A DNA stretch of 33,514 bases from Paraburkholderia sp. CNPSo 3274 (GCF_024206475.1 NZ_JAMBPR010000078.1:1-33514), one strand, 5' to 3'. Shown: positions 15,379 to 23,271, numbered from the stretch's first letter. Notes: generated from the letters alone by a model not told the origin. Numbers and translations: made by a program.

Positions 15379-16380
15379 TCAAGCCGGAGACGGCACCAGC
15401 GGCACGCGAGGGTTGGGGAAATCGTTGTGCATCCGGCCGTCGAGCAGGCGGCCAGCCGCTTTCTTACCGACGCGCTGCATCCATGTGCCATCCTCGAAGC
15501 GATAAAAGAGCGGGCCGCCGGCATCGACGACTTCAGGCGCTGGAGCCCACTCCCCCCACTGCTTGAAGTGATATGCAGTGCCAGATGTCGCGCACTGGTC
15601 GCGCAGCGCTCGCGGCCTCGTCGGATGAGTCGGACGTGCGTGTGGGCCGCTCTCGCCGCCGCAGATGACCCAGTCGACGAAGTCGTGCATGCCAGGTCGA
15701 TGAATCGGATCGCTTTTGTTGCCCGCACAATGGGCACAGTAGCCGTCCCCCATGCTCCCGCCTTGCTCGAAGCCCGCGCAATGCGGAAAGCCCGGTGCGA
15801 GCCAGTCGCTTATATCGACAGACCCAAGCAGCGGCTCCATGCTCAGGAACTTGATGCGCGCTGGAACCTCGAGCAGCTTTGGTATGTCGCGGTCCGCCTC
15901 TGTCTGATTGACGATGGTGGCACCGAGCCAGACGTTATCGGGCAGACGTGGTTCTTGCAGGCACTCGAGGTCGAAGCGGCGGGCTGCCGTCTCGTTGATC
16001 ATCGACATCACGTTGCCGATTCGTTTCGTGAGCAACAGCCAGTCGAGATTCGGTGTGCGTTCGATGAGGTCGAAGAGGTCGGCGCGCCACGCCGGATCGA
16101 CTGCGTTGTCGAACACATCTGCGAGCGACGCACAGAAAACTCGCTGCCGGCGTCCGTGCATGGCGAAGAAGTCGTCATGTCGCGTGTTCCAGGTCAGCGG
16201 CTTACGCCAATTGGCAGGGCTGGTCCGAAGACGTGGCTGGCCAGAGCCCCATGCGACTTTATGCAACCGTTTGTCCAGCAACTGTTCGGCGTAGCAGTGG
16301 TCGCACCCGGGCGAGACCTTCGTGCAGCCGAGAAACGGATTGAAAGTGTGGTCGGCCCATTCGATGGTTGTGTTTTCCAT
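15379..16380 (-). CDS. DUF5131 / phage Gp37-Gp68 family protein
   Basis: 333 residues. The start at 16380 (MENTTIEWADHTFNPFLGCT) has GGAGG upstream. Cysteines C19-x6-C26-x2-C29 (GCTKVSPGCDHCYAE) give the radical-SAM-like signature of the family, followed by SLADVFD, WLLLTKRIGNV, FLSMEPLLGSVD and CGGESGPHARP, all typical. A second Cys-rich insert (HCAGFEQ...GYCAHCAGNK) lies near residues 200-220. The family is common in phages and mobile elements, with predicted nucleic-acid or radical chemistry not yet defined. It is co-transcribed with the 193-residue gene, 2 nt downstream of its stop. Confidence 0.88.
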   Translation of the reverse strand: MENTTIEWADHTFNPFLGCTKVSPGCDHCYAEQLLDKRLHKVAWGSGQPRLRTSPANWRKPLTWNTRHDDFFAMHGRRQRVFCASLADVFDNAVDPAWRADLFDLIERTPNLDWLLLTKRIGNVMSMINETAARRFDLECLQEPRLPDNVWLGATIVNQTEADRDIPKLLEVPARIKFLSMEPLLGSVDISDWLAPGFPHCAGFEQGGSMGDGYCAHCAGNKSDPIHRPGMHDFVDWVICGGESGPHARPTHPTRPRALRDQCATSGTAYHFKQWGEWAPAPEVVDAGGPLFYRFEDGTWMQRVGKKAAGRLLDGRMHNDFPNPRVPLVPSPA

Positions 16381-16382
16381 CC

Positions 16383-16964
16383 TCAACCTCCGGACGTTTT
16401 GCTGCCGAGAACATAGCCCCGGATGACTTTCATGCAATGTGCGTCGGCCTGCGCGGTTGCGCCGGAAAGCCACGACTTATCCAGTGGCGTGCACATGCGC
16501 TCGAGCGCTGCTCGCACGGAATCCGGAACCGGATTGTCGATCACTTCGCGAGCGAGGAGTTCGGCATCGTCCAGCGCGATCGAAACTCCAGTTCGTTCGT
16601 TGCTGGGAGGCAGTTTCAGCAGATCGAGCCGCGCAGCCGCGATCGTCGCCAGCAATCGTGCCGCTCGTTGTCGGGATGGTTTAGGTGTGCATTCGCAGAC
16701 CGCGTCCGCTTCCAACGTTGCTTCATTCGCGTGGAGCAGGGCAATCTGCGCTGGTGCAGCCGCCTCGTCTTCGTAGGCTTTATCGCACAGCGGATGATGG
16801 AAACCTCTCCAATCTCCAAGTCGTCGGCATTTGCATGTCTCGTCGGGCTGCGCTGTCGTAGCAGGCGCGATGGTGCCGACGTGGGCGACGCTGCCGTCCC
16901 CGTGATTTCTTTGGTGGGCGAATTTACGGCCGTCGCTGCCTTCTGTTTGGATTGTGTCGTTCAC
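16383..16964 (-). CDS. Unknown 193-residue protein with Cys/His cluster
   Basis: The likely start is a GTG at 16964 (VNDTIQTEGSDGRKFAHQ), placed about 70 nt downstream of promoter block E; upstream in-frame sequence overlaps that promoter. A short Cys/His cluster CKCRRLGDWRGFHHPLCD at ~58-75 could bind metal. The rest is helical (QRAARLLATIAAARLDLLKL, ALERMCTPLDKSWL). No family recognised. First gene of the unit with DUF5131 and the Lar-like gene. Confidence 0.65.
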   Translation of the reverse strand: MNDTIQTEGSDGRKFAHQRNHGDGSVAHVGTIAPATTAQPDETCKCRRLGDWRGFHHPLCDKAYEDEAAAPAQIALLHANEATLEADAVCECTPKPSRQRAARLLATIAAARLDLLKLPPSNERTGVSIALDDAELLAREVIDNPVPDSVRAALERMCTPLDKSWLSGATAQADAHCMKVIRGYVLGSKTSGG

Positions 16965-17034
16965 TTTCGCTGTTACTCGCGTCGGATAGAGAGATCGAGG
17001 TTGGGTCTGGCGACCGGGCTGAACCGGGCCGGAT

Positions 17035-17070
17035 CGAATCCAGCCTAACCGAGCGTGGACGAAGTCAAGT
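17035..17070 (-). promoter_or_regulatory. Leftward promoter block, copy E
   Basis: On the minus strand: ACTTGACTTC, spacer, AGGCTGGATTCG. Its -35 overlaps the stop codon of the upstream DUF1173 gene (17065-17067), showing that the promoter was kept within coding sequence. Confidence 0.65.
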
Positions 17071-18282
17071 GCGCTGGACCGGTGAAGGCAGCCTGGCCTG
17101 TCTGACTGTTTGGCGATCGACATCCCACTCTACGGTCGGTATGCCGCGAGCCAATCGCATTGCGCGTTTTTTCGCCTTGCGCTCCTCATAGCTCGCGAGT
17201 CCGTTCATGCCGTAGACCTCAATGTGCGTCGCGGGCTCGTTATCGAGCAGCACAAAATCGGGCAGCATTTGATCGCCCTCGGCCATGCGGATGGGCTTTT
17301 CGAAGACTCGCCTCAGGCCGACGAGCCGGTTGGCCATTGCGACCTCGTGGATCGAGTCACATGGAATGAATGCGGCTGAACAGAGCATCGCGGCGAGATC
17401 GATGATGATCAGGTGCCCTTTGGTCGTGCGTTCGATGAGCAGAAGGCCAATGACGCGGGCCGTGGATTCGGCGATTGCGCGCCATGCGTGGCCATACTTC
17501 TTTGTGGTCTGCTCGATGAGCGCGTTTGACGCGTAGTAGCGCAACTTGCGCTGACGTAGCGTTATCGATGCGCCGTATTTGGTTTCGCCGACTGCGCCAA
17601 TTTCACCGAGCACAAGGGCGCGGCGCGATACCTTTCCGTCGGTGGTTATTGTCGCGAGAAACCTTTCAAATTCCGCGTTGATCGCGTCGCGCTCGCTCTC
17701 CTCGTAACGCCTCATGACGTGTAGGACATCCTGAGCTGACGCGCCGTTAATCCGCGCATTTTCACCAAGTCCGCCGAGTAGCATCGAATTCACCGCGCCC
17801 CAGCCGCGGTGATCGTTGGTACCCGTCCATGAATTGAGGCCGGCGCTGACCCATAAGGTTTGCATGAAGGCCAGCAGGGGCGCGGCGCGGCGCGATGTGC
17901 CGTTGGATGTCGTGTGGCTGCGCGCTCGGGGTCCCGACGCGACTTCGCGCTGGAGCAGTGAGGCATCCAGTCGCACATTCAGACCGTCCGCGTCAATGAC
18001 GATGGCGGCGGTGCTATCGCTCCCATCGCCCGCAGCGGCCCCCGGAGTCTTGCGGAATTCGCATCCCTCTGCGTGATGCACGCCGTCGTCGGGCCAGCCG
18101 GCGAGATGAAAGAGTGAGCCATACCGGCGGATCACGAGCTTGCGAGGCGCGTCCGTGCGGCAGTGGCACTGCGCGAAGCCGGGGACAATCTTGGCGCGCT
18201 CAAGTCGGCGTGCGAAACGTGCTGGATTTTCCTGAACTTCGGTGAGCGGCACGCGCTCGCCGTCGAACGATACTTCGAACAT
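17065..18282 (-). CDS. DUF1173-type protein
   Basis: 405 residues, MFEVSFDGERVPLTEVQENP... Features I associate with DUF1173 proteins of beta-proteobacterial plasmids are seen: CHCRTDAPRKLVIRRYGSLF at ~39-58, HLAGWPDDGVHHAEGCEF after it, and AFMQTLWVSAGLNSW in the middle. The C-terminal part contains LPDFVLLDNEPATHIEVYG followed by YEERKAKKRAM, which has the spacing of a PD-(D/E)XK-like nuclease core (D, then E-V-Y), an inference. GGAG lies ahead of the ATG at 18282. It probably shares transcription with the 64-residue gene 35 nt upstream. Confidence 0.65.
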   Translation of the reverse strand: MFEVSFDGERVPLTEVQENPARFARRLERAKIVPGFAQCHCRTDAPRKLVIRRYGSLFHLAGWPDDGVHHAEGCEFRKTPGAAAGDGSDSTAAIVIDADGLNVRLDASLLQREVASGPRARSHTTSNGTSRRAAPLLAFMQTLWVSAGLNSWTGTNDHRGWGAVNSMLLGGLGENARINGASAQDVLHVMRRYEESERDAINAEFERFLATITTDGKVSRRALVLGEIGAVGETKYGASITLRQRKLRYYASNALIEQTTKKYGHAWRAIAESTARVIGLLLIERTTKGHLIIIDLAAMLCSAAFIPCDSIHEVAMANRLVGLRRVFEKPIRMAEGDQMLPDFVLLDNEPATHIEVYGMNGLASYEERKAKKRAMRLARGIPTVEWDVDRQTVRQARLPSPVQRT

Positions 18283-18317
18283 GAAGGGGTTCTCCTGGTT
18301 GGGGCGCCGCGAGCAGA

Positions 18318-18512
18318 CTAGGCCACGACTTCGACTAGCCGCTGGGGACAGTGCCAGAAGGAACCATCGTTGGTGTTGAGCACGGTCACCATCTCGTTGT
18401 CCGCGTCGTGCTGCGTGACGACGCCTTCGCAGGGGGTTACGGCGTCCATCGGGTAACGGACGCGGCGCAGGCGAAGCGAGGCAACACCGAAAGTGAAGGC
18501 GGTCGGGGACAT
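18318..18512 (-). CDS. 64-residue unknown protein
   Basis: MSPTAFTFGVASLRLRRVRY..., a short beta-rich peptide (TPCEGVVTQHDADNEMVTVL, then NDGSFWHCPQRLVEV) resembling small plasmid-borne SH3/KOW-like proteins in appearance only. The frame stays open upstream to a GTG at 18605, but that lies inside the conserved 59-bp repeat, so 18512 is preferred. First gene of the leftward unit with DUF1173. Confidence 0.6.
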   Translation of the reverse strand: MSPTAFTFGVASLRLRRVRYPMDAVTPCEGVVTQHDADNEMVTVLNTNDGSFWHCPQRLVEVVA

Positions 18513-18595
18513 CGGTCCATCTTCGCGCCTTGAGGGCGAGATGAAGGGGGAAAAGCCAGCGAATTTCACGCCCGTTTCGACCGACCGACAGCGGG

Positions 18596-18654
18596 AAAGC
18601 TGCACAAAAACTGCACCATTCCGGGTTTAAGCGTTTAGGCGCCTAAACGGAGAG
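18596..18654. repeat. 59-bp repeat with 18-bp palindrome, copy 2
   Basis: Matches 5632-5690 (40 bp identical at 18612-18651, three or so differences in the flanks), same orientation. It lies 84 nt upstream of the 64-residue gene's start. Confidence 0.9.
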
Positions 18655-19046
18655 GCTGACCGCGACCGCCCGGACGCGACGAAGCGACGTCGCGCCGACG
18701 GCGTGGCCCTGTTGCCCGCTGCTGTTCATTCTCGGGCGCGCCTCGGGTCTCTGGCGGCTGGAAAGCCAACCGATATGGGCGCGATAGCGGGCTGGTCTTG
18801 TTGTCGCGAAAACTGTTCTCCACAGGCTTGTCCACGGAAATTTTATAGCGGACTTCAGCAAAGTCGCTGTGGAGCCCGTGTTTCGGGGCGCTGACTACAC
18901 GATAGTAGTGGTTAGCCGTGGGCGTAGGTCGAATTTATCTTGATGGGCATGGGTCACAGCGAGGTGTCGAAGGCGTGTGTACGAATTGCGAACTGCTTAC
19001 GAAATAGCTCAGCCAACGAATCACCAATGACGCAAGGGCTCTTGCC
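18655..19046. other. Gene-free region with DnaA-box-like sites
   Basis: No supported gene. TTCTCCACA (18816-18824) and TTGTCCACG (18828-18836) resemble DnaA boxes (TTATNCACA) with mismatches, next to the AT-rich AAATTTTATAG. More such sites continue into the transposon end at 19050-19111. A replication origin is possible but unproven; no replication initiator gene is in the window. Confidence 0.4.
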
Positions 19047-19553
19047 TCACTTGTCCACAGGGTTATGCAGTTTTTCTGTGGACAAGCTGGCCGCTTGCTG
19101 ACTTATCCACTCGTCAACGTTTCGCGCTTGCTCGATCATCGTGGCACGATAAAGCTTTCCATACGCCTGTTCGATCGTGAGGAGTTTTGTGATCAGTACG
19201 TCTTTCGTCAGCTTGGCAAGGCGATGTCGGGCAGCATCGATATCCCGTTCAAGCTTGACCGGATCGGGAAGGGAGGTTGTATCGATGGCTGGCTGGATCC
19301 TCCTTCCTCGTGCTGGTTGCCATGTCCGGGCTTGAGTGTAGAGATCGTAAGCAACTGGATTGTTTAGTAGCGTGGTCGCGCTGATCCCGACGCGTTCCGG
19401 ATCGACTTCGCGAGTTGTCGCTACTATTGAGGCGATCGAGATGCGCCGGGCGCTACGTCGCAGTGTTTGTACCGCGCTTCTTACGAGCGCGACCGTATGG
19501 TCGCGACGGCGTTTGTGGACCTTCTTGAGCCACGGGCGGGTTGTTTGCGACAT
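19047..19553 (-). CDS. Tn554-like TnpC / DUF6262-type accessory protein
   Basis: 168 residues, MSQTTRPWLKKVHKRRRDHT... The N-terminal part (VALVRSAVQTLRRSARRISI, then GISATTLLNNPVAYDLYTQAR) has the HTH plan of DUF6262/TnpC proteins, followed by a helical C-terminus (LERDIDAARHRLAKLTKDVL). It overlaps the end of the recombinase gene upstream by 101 nt, as in Tn554-like operons, and has GGGG 7 nt before its ATG. TnpC is an accessory protein that orients transposition. Confidence 0.7.
   Translation of the reverse strand: MSQTTRPWLKKVHKRRRDHTVALVRSAVQTLRRSARRISIASIVATTREVDPERVGISATTLLNNPVAYDLYTQARTWQPARGRRIQPAIDTTSLPDPVKLERDIDAARHRLAKLTKDVLITKLLTIEQAYGKLYRATMIEQARNVDEWISQQAASLSTEKLHNPVDK
19050..19086. 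repeat. 11-bp inverted repeat with DnaA-box-like arms
   Basis: CTTGTCCACAG (19050-19060) and CTGTGGACAAG (19076-19086), a perfect inverted repeat with a 15-nt loop, overlapping the 3' end of the TnpC-like gene. TTATCCACT follows at 19103-19111. It could be a transposon end, hairpin or DnaA site cluster. Confidence 0.65.
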
Positions 19554-20931
19554 CGTTCATCCCCTCAAACGGCGGTTCGTCGGCGCGATACTGTTCAATA
19601 AGATCCATTTCTCGGAGCTCAATGTCCGCAGCTTCGATCAGATGCTCAAGCCGCGACAGCTCGGGCAAGAGGCCCTGCTCGCGGTTATAGACGCGTTCAC
19701 TTTCCGCCCAGGCACGCCGATGTTCCACCTGTGAGCGCTGCGCTGGATCCGGAACTTTCGCGGCGCATCCGACGCAAGCGAACTGGACCTTGCATAGTCC
19801 GTGACTCGTGCAGTGCCCGCCGACTACGTTGGCAAGAGTGCCAGTTTTTCGAAGCGCATCGTCATAGAGTCGTCGCAGCGTAGCTGGTGATCGTGTCACC
19901 GCTTGTTCGACATCAATTGAACGTGCGATCCGGGACAGGTAGAGGTCCGCGGCATCAGCAATCATAGAGTCCGTGGGCTGCGAATAATATTCGGTGACAG
20001 GCAGGCTTTTCTGATGAAGCCACGCGCCGACGATATCGACGGGGATCTTTTCGACCTGCACCGCATGTGTCGCAAAGCCGTGGCGGAGTAAATGTGCCCG
20101 AAGCGTTACGATGCGGCCAGAAGTTGTACGAAGAGCCATGCCGTGCAACAAGAAGCGGACGCAGCTGATGATCGCCTGATCGGACAAGTGCCGATATCCC
20201 AATTGAAACAGATACGGCGCGGGTCCGAACCGGTGAGCACGCCGATGCAATGGATAGAACGGCACAGTTGGCAATCGCTCGTCCCCTTCCAGGCGGTAGT
20301 GCTCAGCAAGCATTTGTGCCGTGCGAGCGAGGAGACGCTTTGTCTCCGTGCCAATGAAATAATCGTGCCGCTGATTTTTGCGCTCACCCTTGGGAATCAT
20401 TCTTAACAAATACCGGATGGGGGGAGTGGACGAATTTTTCGATATCGGGTTAGGTGCCCGCATCTTGAGTCGTACCAGGCATTCATGACTCAAGCTGATT
20501 TGCATGACTTCGTTCAACCGCGCACCGGTGGTCGTGAACACGTCGATGGCCATCAGGCCGAAGGTCAGGCCAGAATACAACGCGTCTATCGACAGCAACG
20601 GGCGCTGGAGCGTTTTCTGTGCCGCGTGAACGAACTGGCGATACTGGCTCGTTAAGAGTTCGGCATGCTTCGTCGTAAATGCAGAATTCACATAACCCCA
20701 ACTCTTTCGCCACGCTTGGGCCTCCGCATCGGATTGGGGTGCATCGATGTGGCGGAGAATGTCGGCGAACCAGAGCGCAGTGTTTGGATCGATTTGTTGG
20801 TGCTCTGGCAGCTCAATGATGCCAACGACTTCGAGCAGGCATAGTGTATCGGGCGGTTGATGTCGGCAGTCATATAAGCCTGGTTGATCCCCTTCATCAG
20901 CATGCCGGCCGTCCAGATCCGCAGATGCCAT
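19453..20931 (-). CDS. Tn554-like TnpB tyrosine recombinase, probably N-terminally truncated
   Basis: 492 codons open, but the first ~30 (MASADLDGRHADEGDQPGLY) do not look like a natural start and a neighbouring frame looks more protein-like there. From ~33 (CLLEVVGIIELPEHQQIDPN) on it is a large tyrosine recombinase: R in FTTTGARLNEV, LRAHLLRHGFATH (HxxR), GAWLHQKSLPVTEYYSQ (H and Tyr), and a Cys-rich C-terminal part (GHCTSHGLCKVQFACVGCAA). TnpB proteins are usually over 600 residues, so the N-terminus is likely missing. With the neighbouring genes it forms a decayed tnpABC set. Confidence 0.68.
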   Translation of the reverse strand: MASADLDGRHADEGDQPGLYDCRHQPPDTLCLLEVVGIIELPEHQQIDPNTALWFADILRHIDAPQSDAEAQAWRKSWGYVNSAFTTKHAELLTSQYRQFVHAAQKTLQRPLLSIDALYSGLTFGLMAIDVFTTTGARLNEVMQISLSHECLVRLKMRAPNPISKNSSTPPIRYLLRMIPKGERKNQRHDYFIGTETKRLLARTAQMLAEHYRLEGDERLPTVPFYPLHRRAHRFGPAPYLFQLGYRHLSDQAIISCVRFLLHGMALRTTSGRIVTLRAHLLRHGFATHAVQVEKIPVDIVGAWLHQKSLPVTEYYSQPTDSMIADAADLYLSRIARSIDVEQAVTRSPATLRRLYDDALRKTGTLANVVGGHCTSHGLCKVQFACVGCAAKVPDPAQRSQVEHRRAWAESERVYNREQGLLPELSRLEHLIEAADIELREMDLIEQYRADEPPFEGMNDVANNPPVAQEGPQTPSRPYGRARKKRGTNTAT

Positions 20932-20970
20932 CGGCGCGTGCCGTCCGCATATTCGTATTCAACGGGGTGG

Positions 20971-21765
20971 CTATCGTTGACCGGCGCTACCTTTGCTGAA
21001 GGCAGAGGCCTCCGTGCGCCCGCCGCGGTTGAGCCAATCGGCAAGAGTAAGGGCGCAAATCTCGCTGACACGCGCGCCGGTTTCAAATAGCAGACGTGTG
21101 ATGAGTCGATCTCGCAGGGGCCACCCCACGGCGGCGCCGGCAGCGAAGATCTGACGTGGGAAATCGGGGTCATCGATGACCCTTGGAACCCAGAGGCCAT
21201 TGGACCGTACGTAATAGGTGTTCGTTAACCTGTTCCTGAGCGGGGGAGCTGGCTCGATCCCGCTTGCGGCGGGCATTACTGGAACATCAGTCGCCGGGAA
21301 TTCCGGAGCGGAGGAAGTGATTGCCGCTTGAATCCGCTCAAACGGGTGAGGTGCAGGATACAGATGCCTGCGAATGGAAAACGCATAAAAATGACGGAGT
21401 GCTACCAACGTATGGCCTACCTGACTGCTGTTTTCGCGCATCATCGTTAGCAGCACGAATCCGTGACGATGCAGTCGTAGCTGGCAGCCGAGTTCGTCGC
21501 ACAAGAAACGCTCAAACTGAGCTCGTGCGGTATCAGGCCCAGCGTTCCACGAAAGACGCCTGGCGGCCAGCCACGAAAAATAGTGAAAGAGAGCAGCGGC
21601 ATAGGTTCGCGTCGTAGTCGATGCATACTGCTCCCCCAGTTCGCGTACAAACCAGCTCAGCTCACGATGTGCACGTCCCTGCTCGTCAACAACTAACGCG
21701 GCACCGCGCTCTGTGGGCGGACGCCGTAGAAAGAAGCGGGGACGGAGTCGGTAATCAGCGGCCAT
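20971..21765 (-). pseudogene. TnpA-like tyrosine recombinase, truncated
   Basis: 264 codons starting MAADYRLRPRFFLRRPPTER. The N-terminal core-binding domain (STTTRTYAAALFHYFSWLAA) and the start of the catalytic domain (LITRLLFETGARVSEICALT, the Arg box) are present. The frame then ends about 20 codons later, before the Lys, HxxR, His and Tyr motifs. Only 39 nt separate it from the next recombinase frame, so those parts are not simply frameshifted away; a deletion joining tnpA to tnpB is the likely cause. In between, another frame (PVEYEYADGTRRWHLRIW) still looks coding. It should be catalytically inactive. Confidence 0.65.
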
Positions 21766-21782
21766 CCTTCTACACTACTGGT

Positions 21783-21800
21783 CTTTATGCCAGCATAAAG
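21783..21800. repeat. 18-bp inverted repeat upstream of the tnpA-like gene
   Basis: CTTTATGC-ca-GCATAAAG, a perfect inverted repeat 18 bp before the recombinase start. It could be an operator, or lie near the transposon's outer end. Confidence 0.6.
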
Positions 21801-21928
21801 AATAGAAGGGATCTAGCGACATTCAAGCACTACGCGCCGTCTGGTATGTGGATAACGAGGGCGCCCCAAAGGCGAAAGCCCATGCGTAGCGGCCTTCTTT
21901 GTGCGGAAACCGATCGATGGTTTCCACT

Positions 21929-21993
21929 TACGATTGCACGATCAACCGCGTCTTCGACGCATCGAACCATACCGGCGCTGCCGGTTTTTTTTT
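21929..21993 (+). promoter_or_regulatory. Rightward leader element L4
   Basis: TACGAT (-10, 21929-21934), 13 nt, hairpin 1 (GCGTC-ttc-GACGC, 21948-21960), ATCGAACC, hairpin 2 (CCGGC-gct-GCCGG, 21972-21984) and T9: a textbook intrinsic terminator in the leader of the methylase-like gene. Upstream, GGAAACC/GGTTTCC is an inverted repeat near -35. More stem-forming sequence follows before the ATG at 22049. Confidence 0.72.
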
Positions 21994-22048
21994 CCCTGTG
22001 GGGCATCGCGCCCGCAGGGGCCGTGCCCCTCTCTCACGGAGTGGGCAT

Positions 22049-23053
22049 ATGAGCAAGAATGCACAACGAAAGCATGAGCAGACGGCTGACGAACATCAGC
22101 GCAACCTCGTTGCTCTCATTAACCAGTTTTCCTACGGCCATCATCTCGACACGGTATTCCGCGACTTTGTCGAACTGGCGGCGCTCGCGATCAGCAACAG
22201 CGTCGATCGCGCGCAGTTCGATGGGCGAGAAAAGCGCTATATGGAGATCGTCGGGAAGTACAAGCCGGAGGAGGTCGCGAGATTCCCGAAGATGCTTTCG
22301 GAACTGACGATGTCATTCGAGGTGCGCGTCGCGACGATGACAGCAGCCCGCGGCCTCGGGGTTCGAGGAAGTGGCCTCACCGATGTACTCGGCGAGACCT
22401 ACATGATGCTCGACCTTGGCAACGCACGAAGCGGGCAGTTCTTCACGCCGTACCACGTGTCGAAGCTGATGGCCGGGATGATCGGCGGTGACACCGTGGC
22501 GAGAGCCGACGCGCAGGGATTCGCACGCGTGCACGAACCAGCATGCGGCGCGGGCGGCATGGTCATCGCAACAGCCGAGGCATTTCACGATGCCGGCCTG
22601 AACTACCAGAAGGCAATGCACGCAACCTGTATTGACATCGATCCATGCTGTGTCCATATGGCCTACCTGCAACTGTCGTTGCTCCACATTCCCGCCATCG
22701 TCGTGCACGGCAATGCGCTCTCAATGGAGGTCTGGGGGCACTGGTTCACGCCGGCGCACGTGCTCGGCGGCTGGGGTCACCGCCTGCGTGCACGCAAGGC
22801 GTTCGATGCGATGCGCGAGTTGCTGGCACCCGATGCCGGGACGTCTGAAGTCGAGGCGGACGCGAAGCCTGCCCTCGTCGCCGCGCCGCCGGCAAGCGAG
22901 GTGCTTGAGGTCGAAGTGGGCGGAGCCGCGGTGCTTGAACAACCGCGCGCCGAGGGCCTCGACATCGCGGACATGTTCGAGGAGGCGATCGCAACGCTCC
23001 CTGCGGCGCCTGCCTCCATCTTCGAGGTCGTTGATCAGTTGACGTTGTTTTGA
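22049..23053 (+). CDS. N-6 DNA methylase-like protein lacking the catalytic NPPY motif
   Basis: 334 residues; ATG at 22049 with GGAG 9 nt upstream. The fold of HsdM-type N6-adenine methyltransferases is recognisable: SGQFFTPYHVSKLMAGM (~128-144), motif I EPACGAGGM (163-171), the acidic CIDIDPCCVHMAYLQ (194-208) and VVHGNALS (218-225). At the place where NPPF/Y should follow, the protein instead reads MEVWGHWFTPAHVLGGWGHR. It may therefore bind SAM or DNA without methylating. The C-terminal ~80 residues are acidic and Ala/Val-rich, ending VDQLTLF. It is the only gene between leader L4 and its terminator, just ahead of the PRTRC cassette. Confidence 0.8.
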   Translation: MSKNAQRKHEQTADEHQRNLVALINQFSYGHHLDTVFRDFVELAALAISNSVDRAQFDGREKRYMEIVGKYKPEEVARFPKMLSELTMSFEVRVATMTAARGLGVRGSGLTDVLGETYMMLDLGNARSGQFFTPYHVSKLMAGMIGGDTVARADAQGFARVHEPACGAGGMVIATAEAFHDAGLNYQKAMHATCIDIDPCCVHMAYLQLSLLHIPAIVVHGNALSMEVWGHWFTPAHVLGGWGHRLRARKAFDAMRELLAPDAGTSEVEADAKPALVAAPPASEVLEVEVGGAAVLEQPRAEGLDIADMFEEAIATLPAAPASIFEVVDQLTLF

Positions 23054-23056
23054 AAG

Positions 23057-23090
23057 AAGGGCCCGGATTTTTGTCCGGGCCCTTTTCCTT
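23057..23090 (+). terminator. Intrinsic terminator of the methylase-like gene
   Basis: AAGGGCCCGGA / TCCGGGCCCTT stem, 6-nt loop, followed by TTTCCTTTTCC; it starts 4 nt after the stop codon. Confidence 0.93.
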
Positions 23091-23149
23091 TTCCTGAAAG
23101 CCATCCCGTATTCGCGATCTTTCCGGCCATGCGCGATGCGCCGGCAGGC

Positions 23150-23214
23150 TATCGTTCCCATATCTACCGCGCTTCATGCGCATCGACACAGGCCCATGTG
23201 GCCTTTCTTTTTGT
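23150..23214 (+). promoter_or_regulatory. Rightward leader element L2 (PRTRC operon)
   Basis: TATCGT (-10, 23150-23155), 13 nt, hairpin 1 (GCGC-ttcat-GCGC, 23169-23181), ATCGACA, hairpin 2 (AGGCC-catgt-GGCCT, 23190-23204) and TTCTTTTTGT. The block from hairpin 1 to the T-run is readily aligned with L3. Confidence 0.72.
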
Positions 23215-23271
23215 ACCCTTCGGGAATCCTCCTCCCGATTGGGGCGCGGGTTCCCTCTCTGGAGACCCGCA

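Noticed and set aside
18635..18894. Short frames on both strands next to the 59-bp repeat
   Set aside because: Arg-rich, no RBS, and they run through the palindrome repeat.
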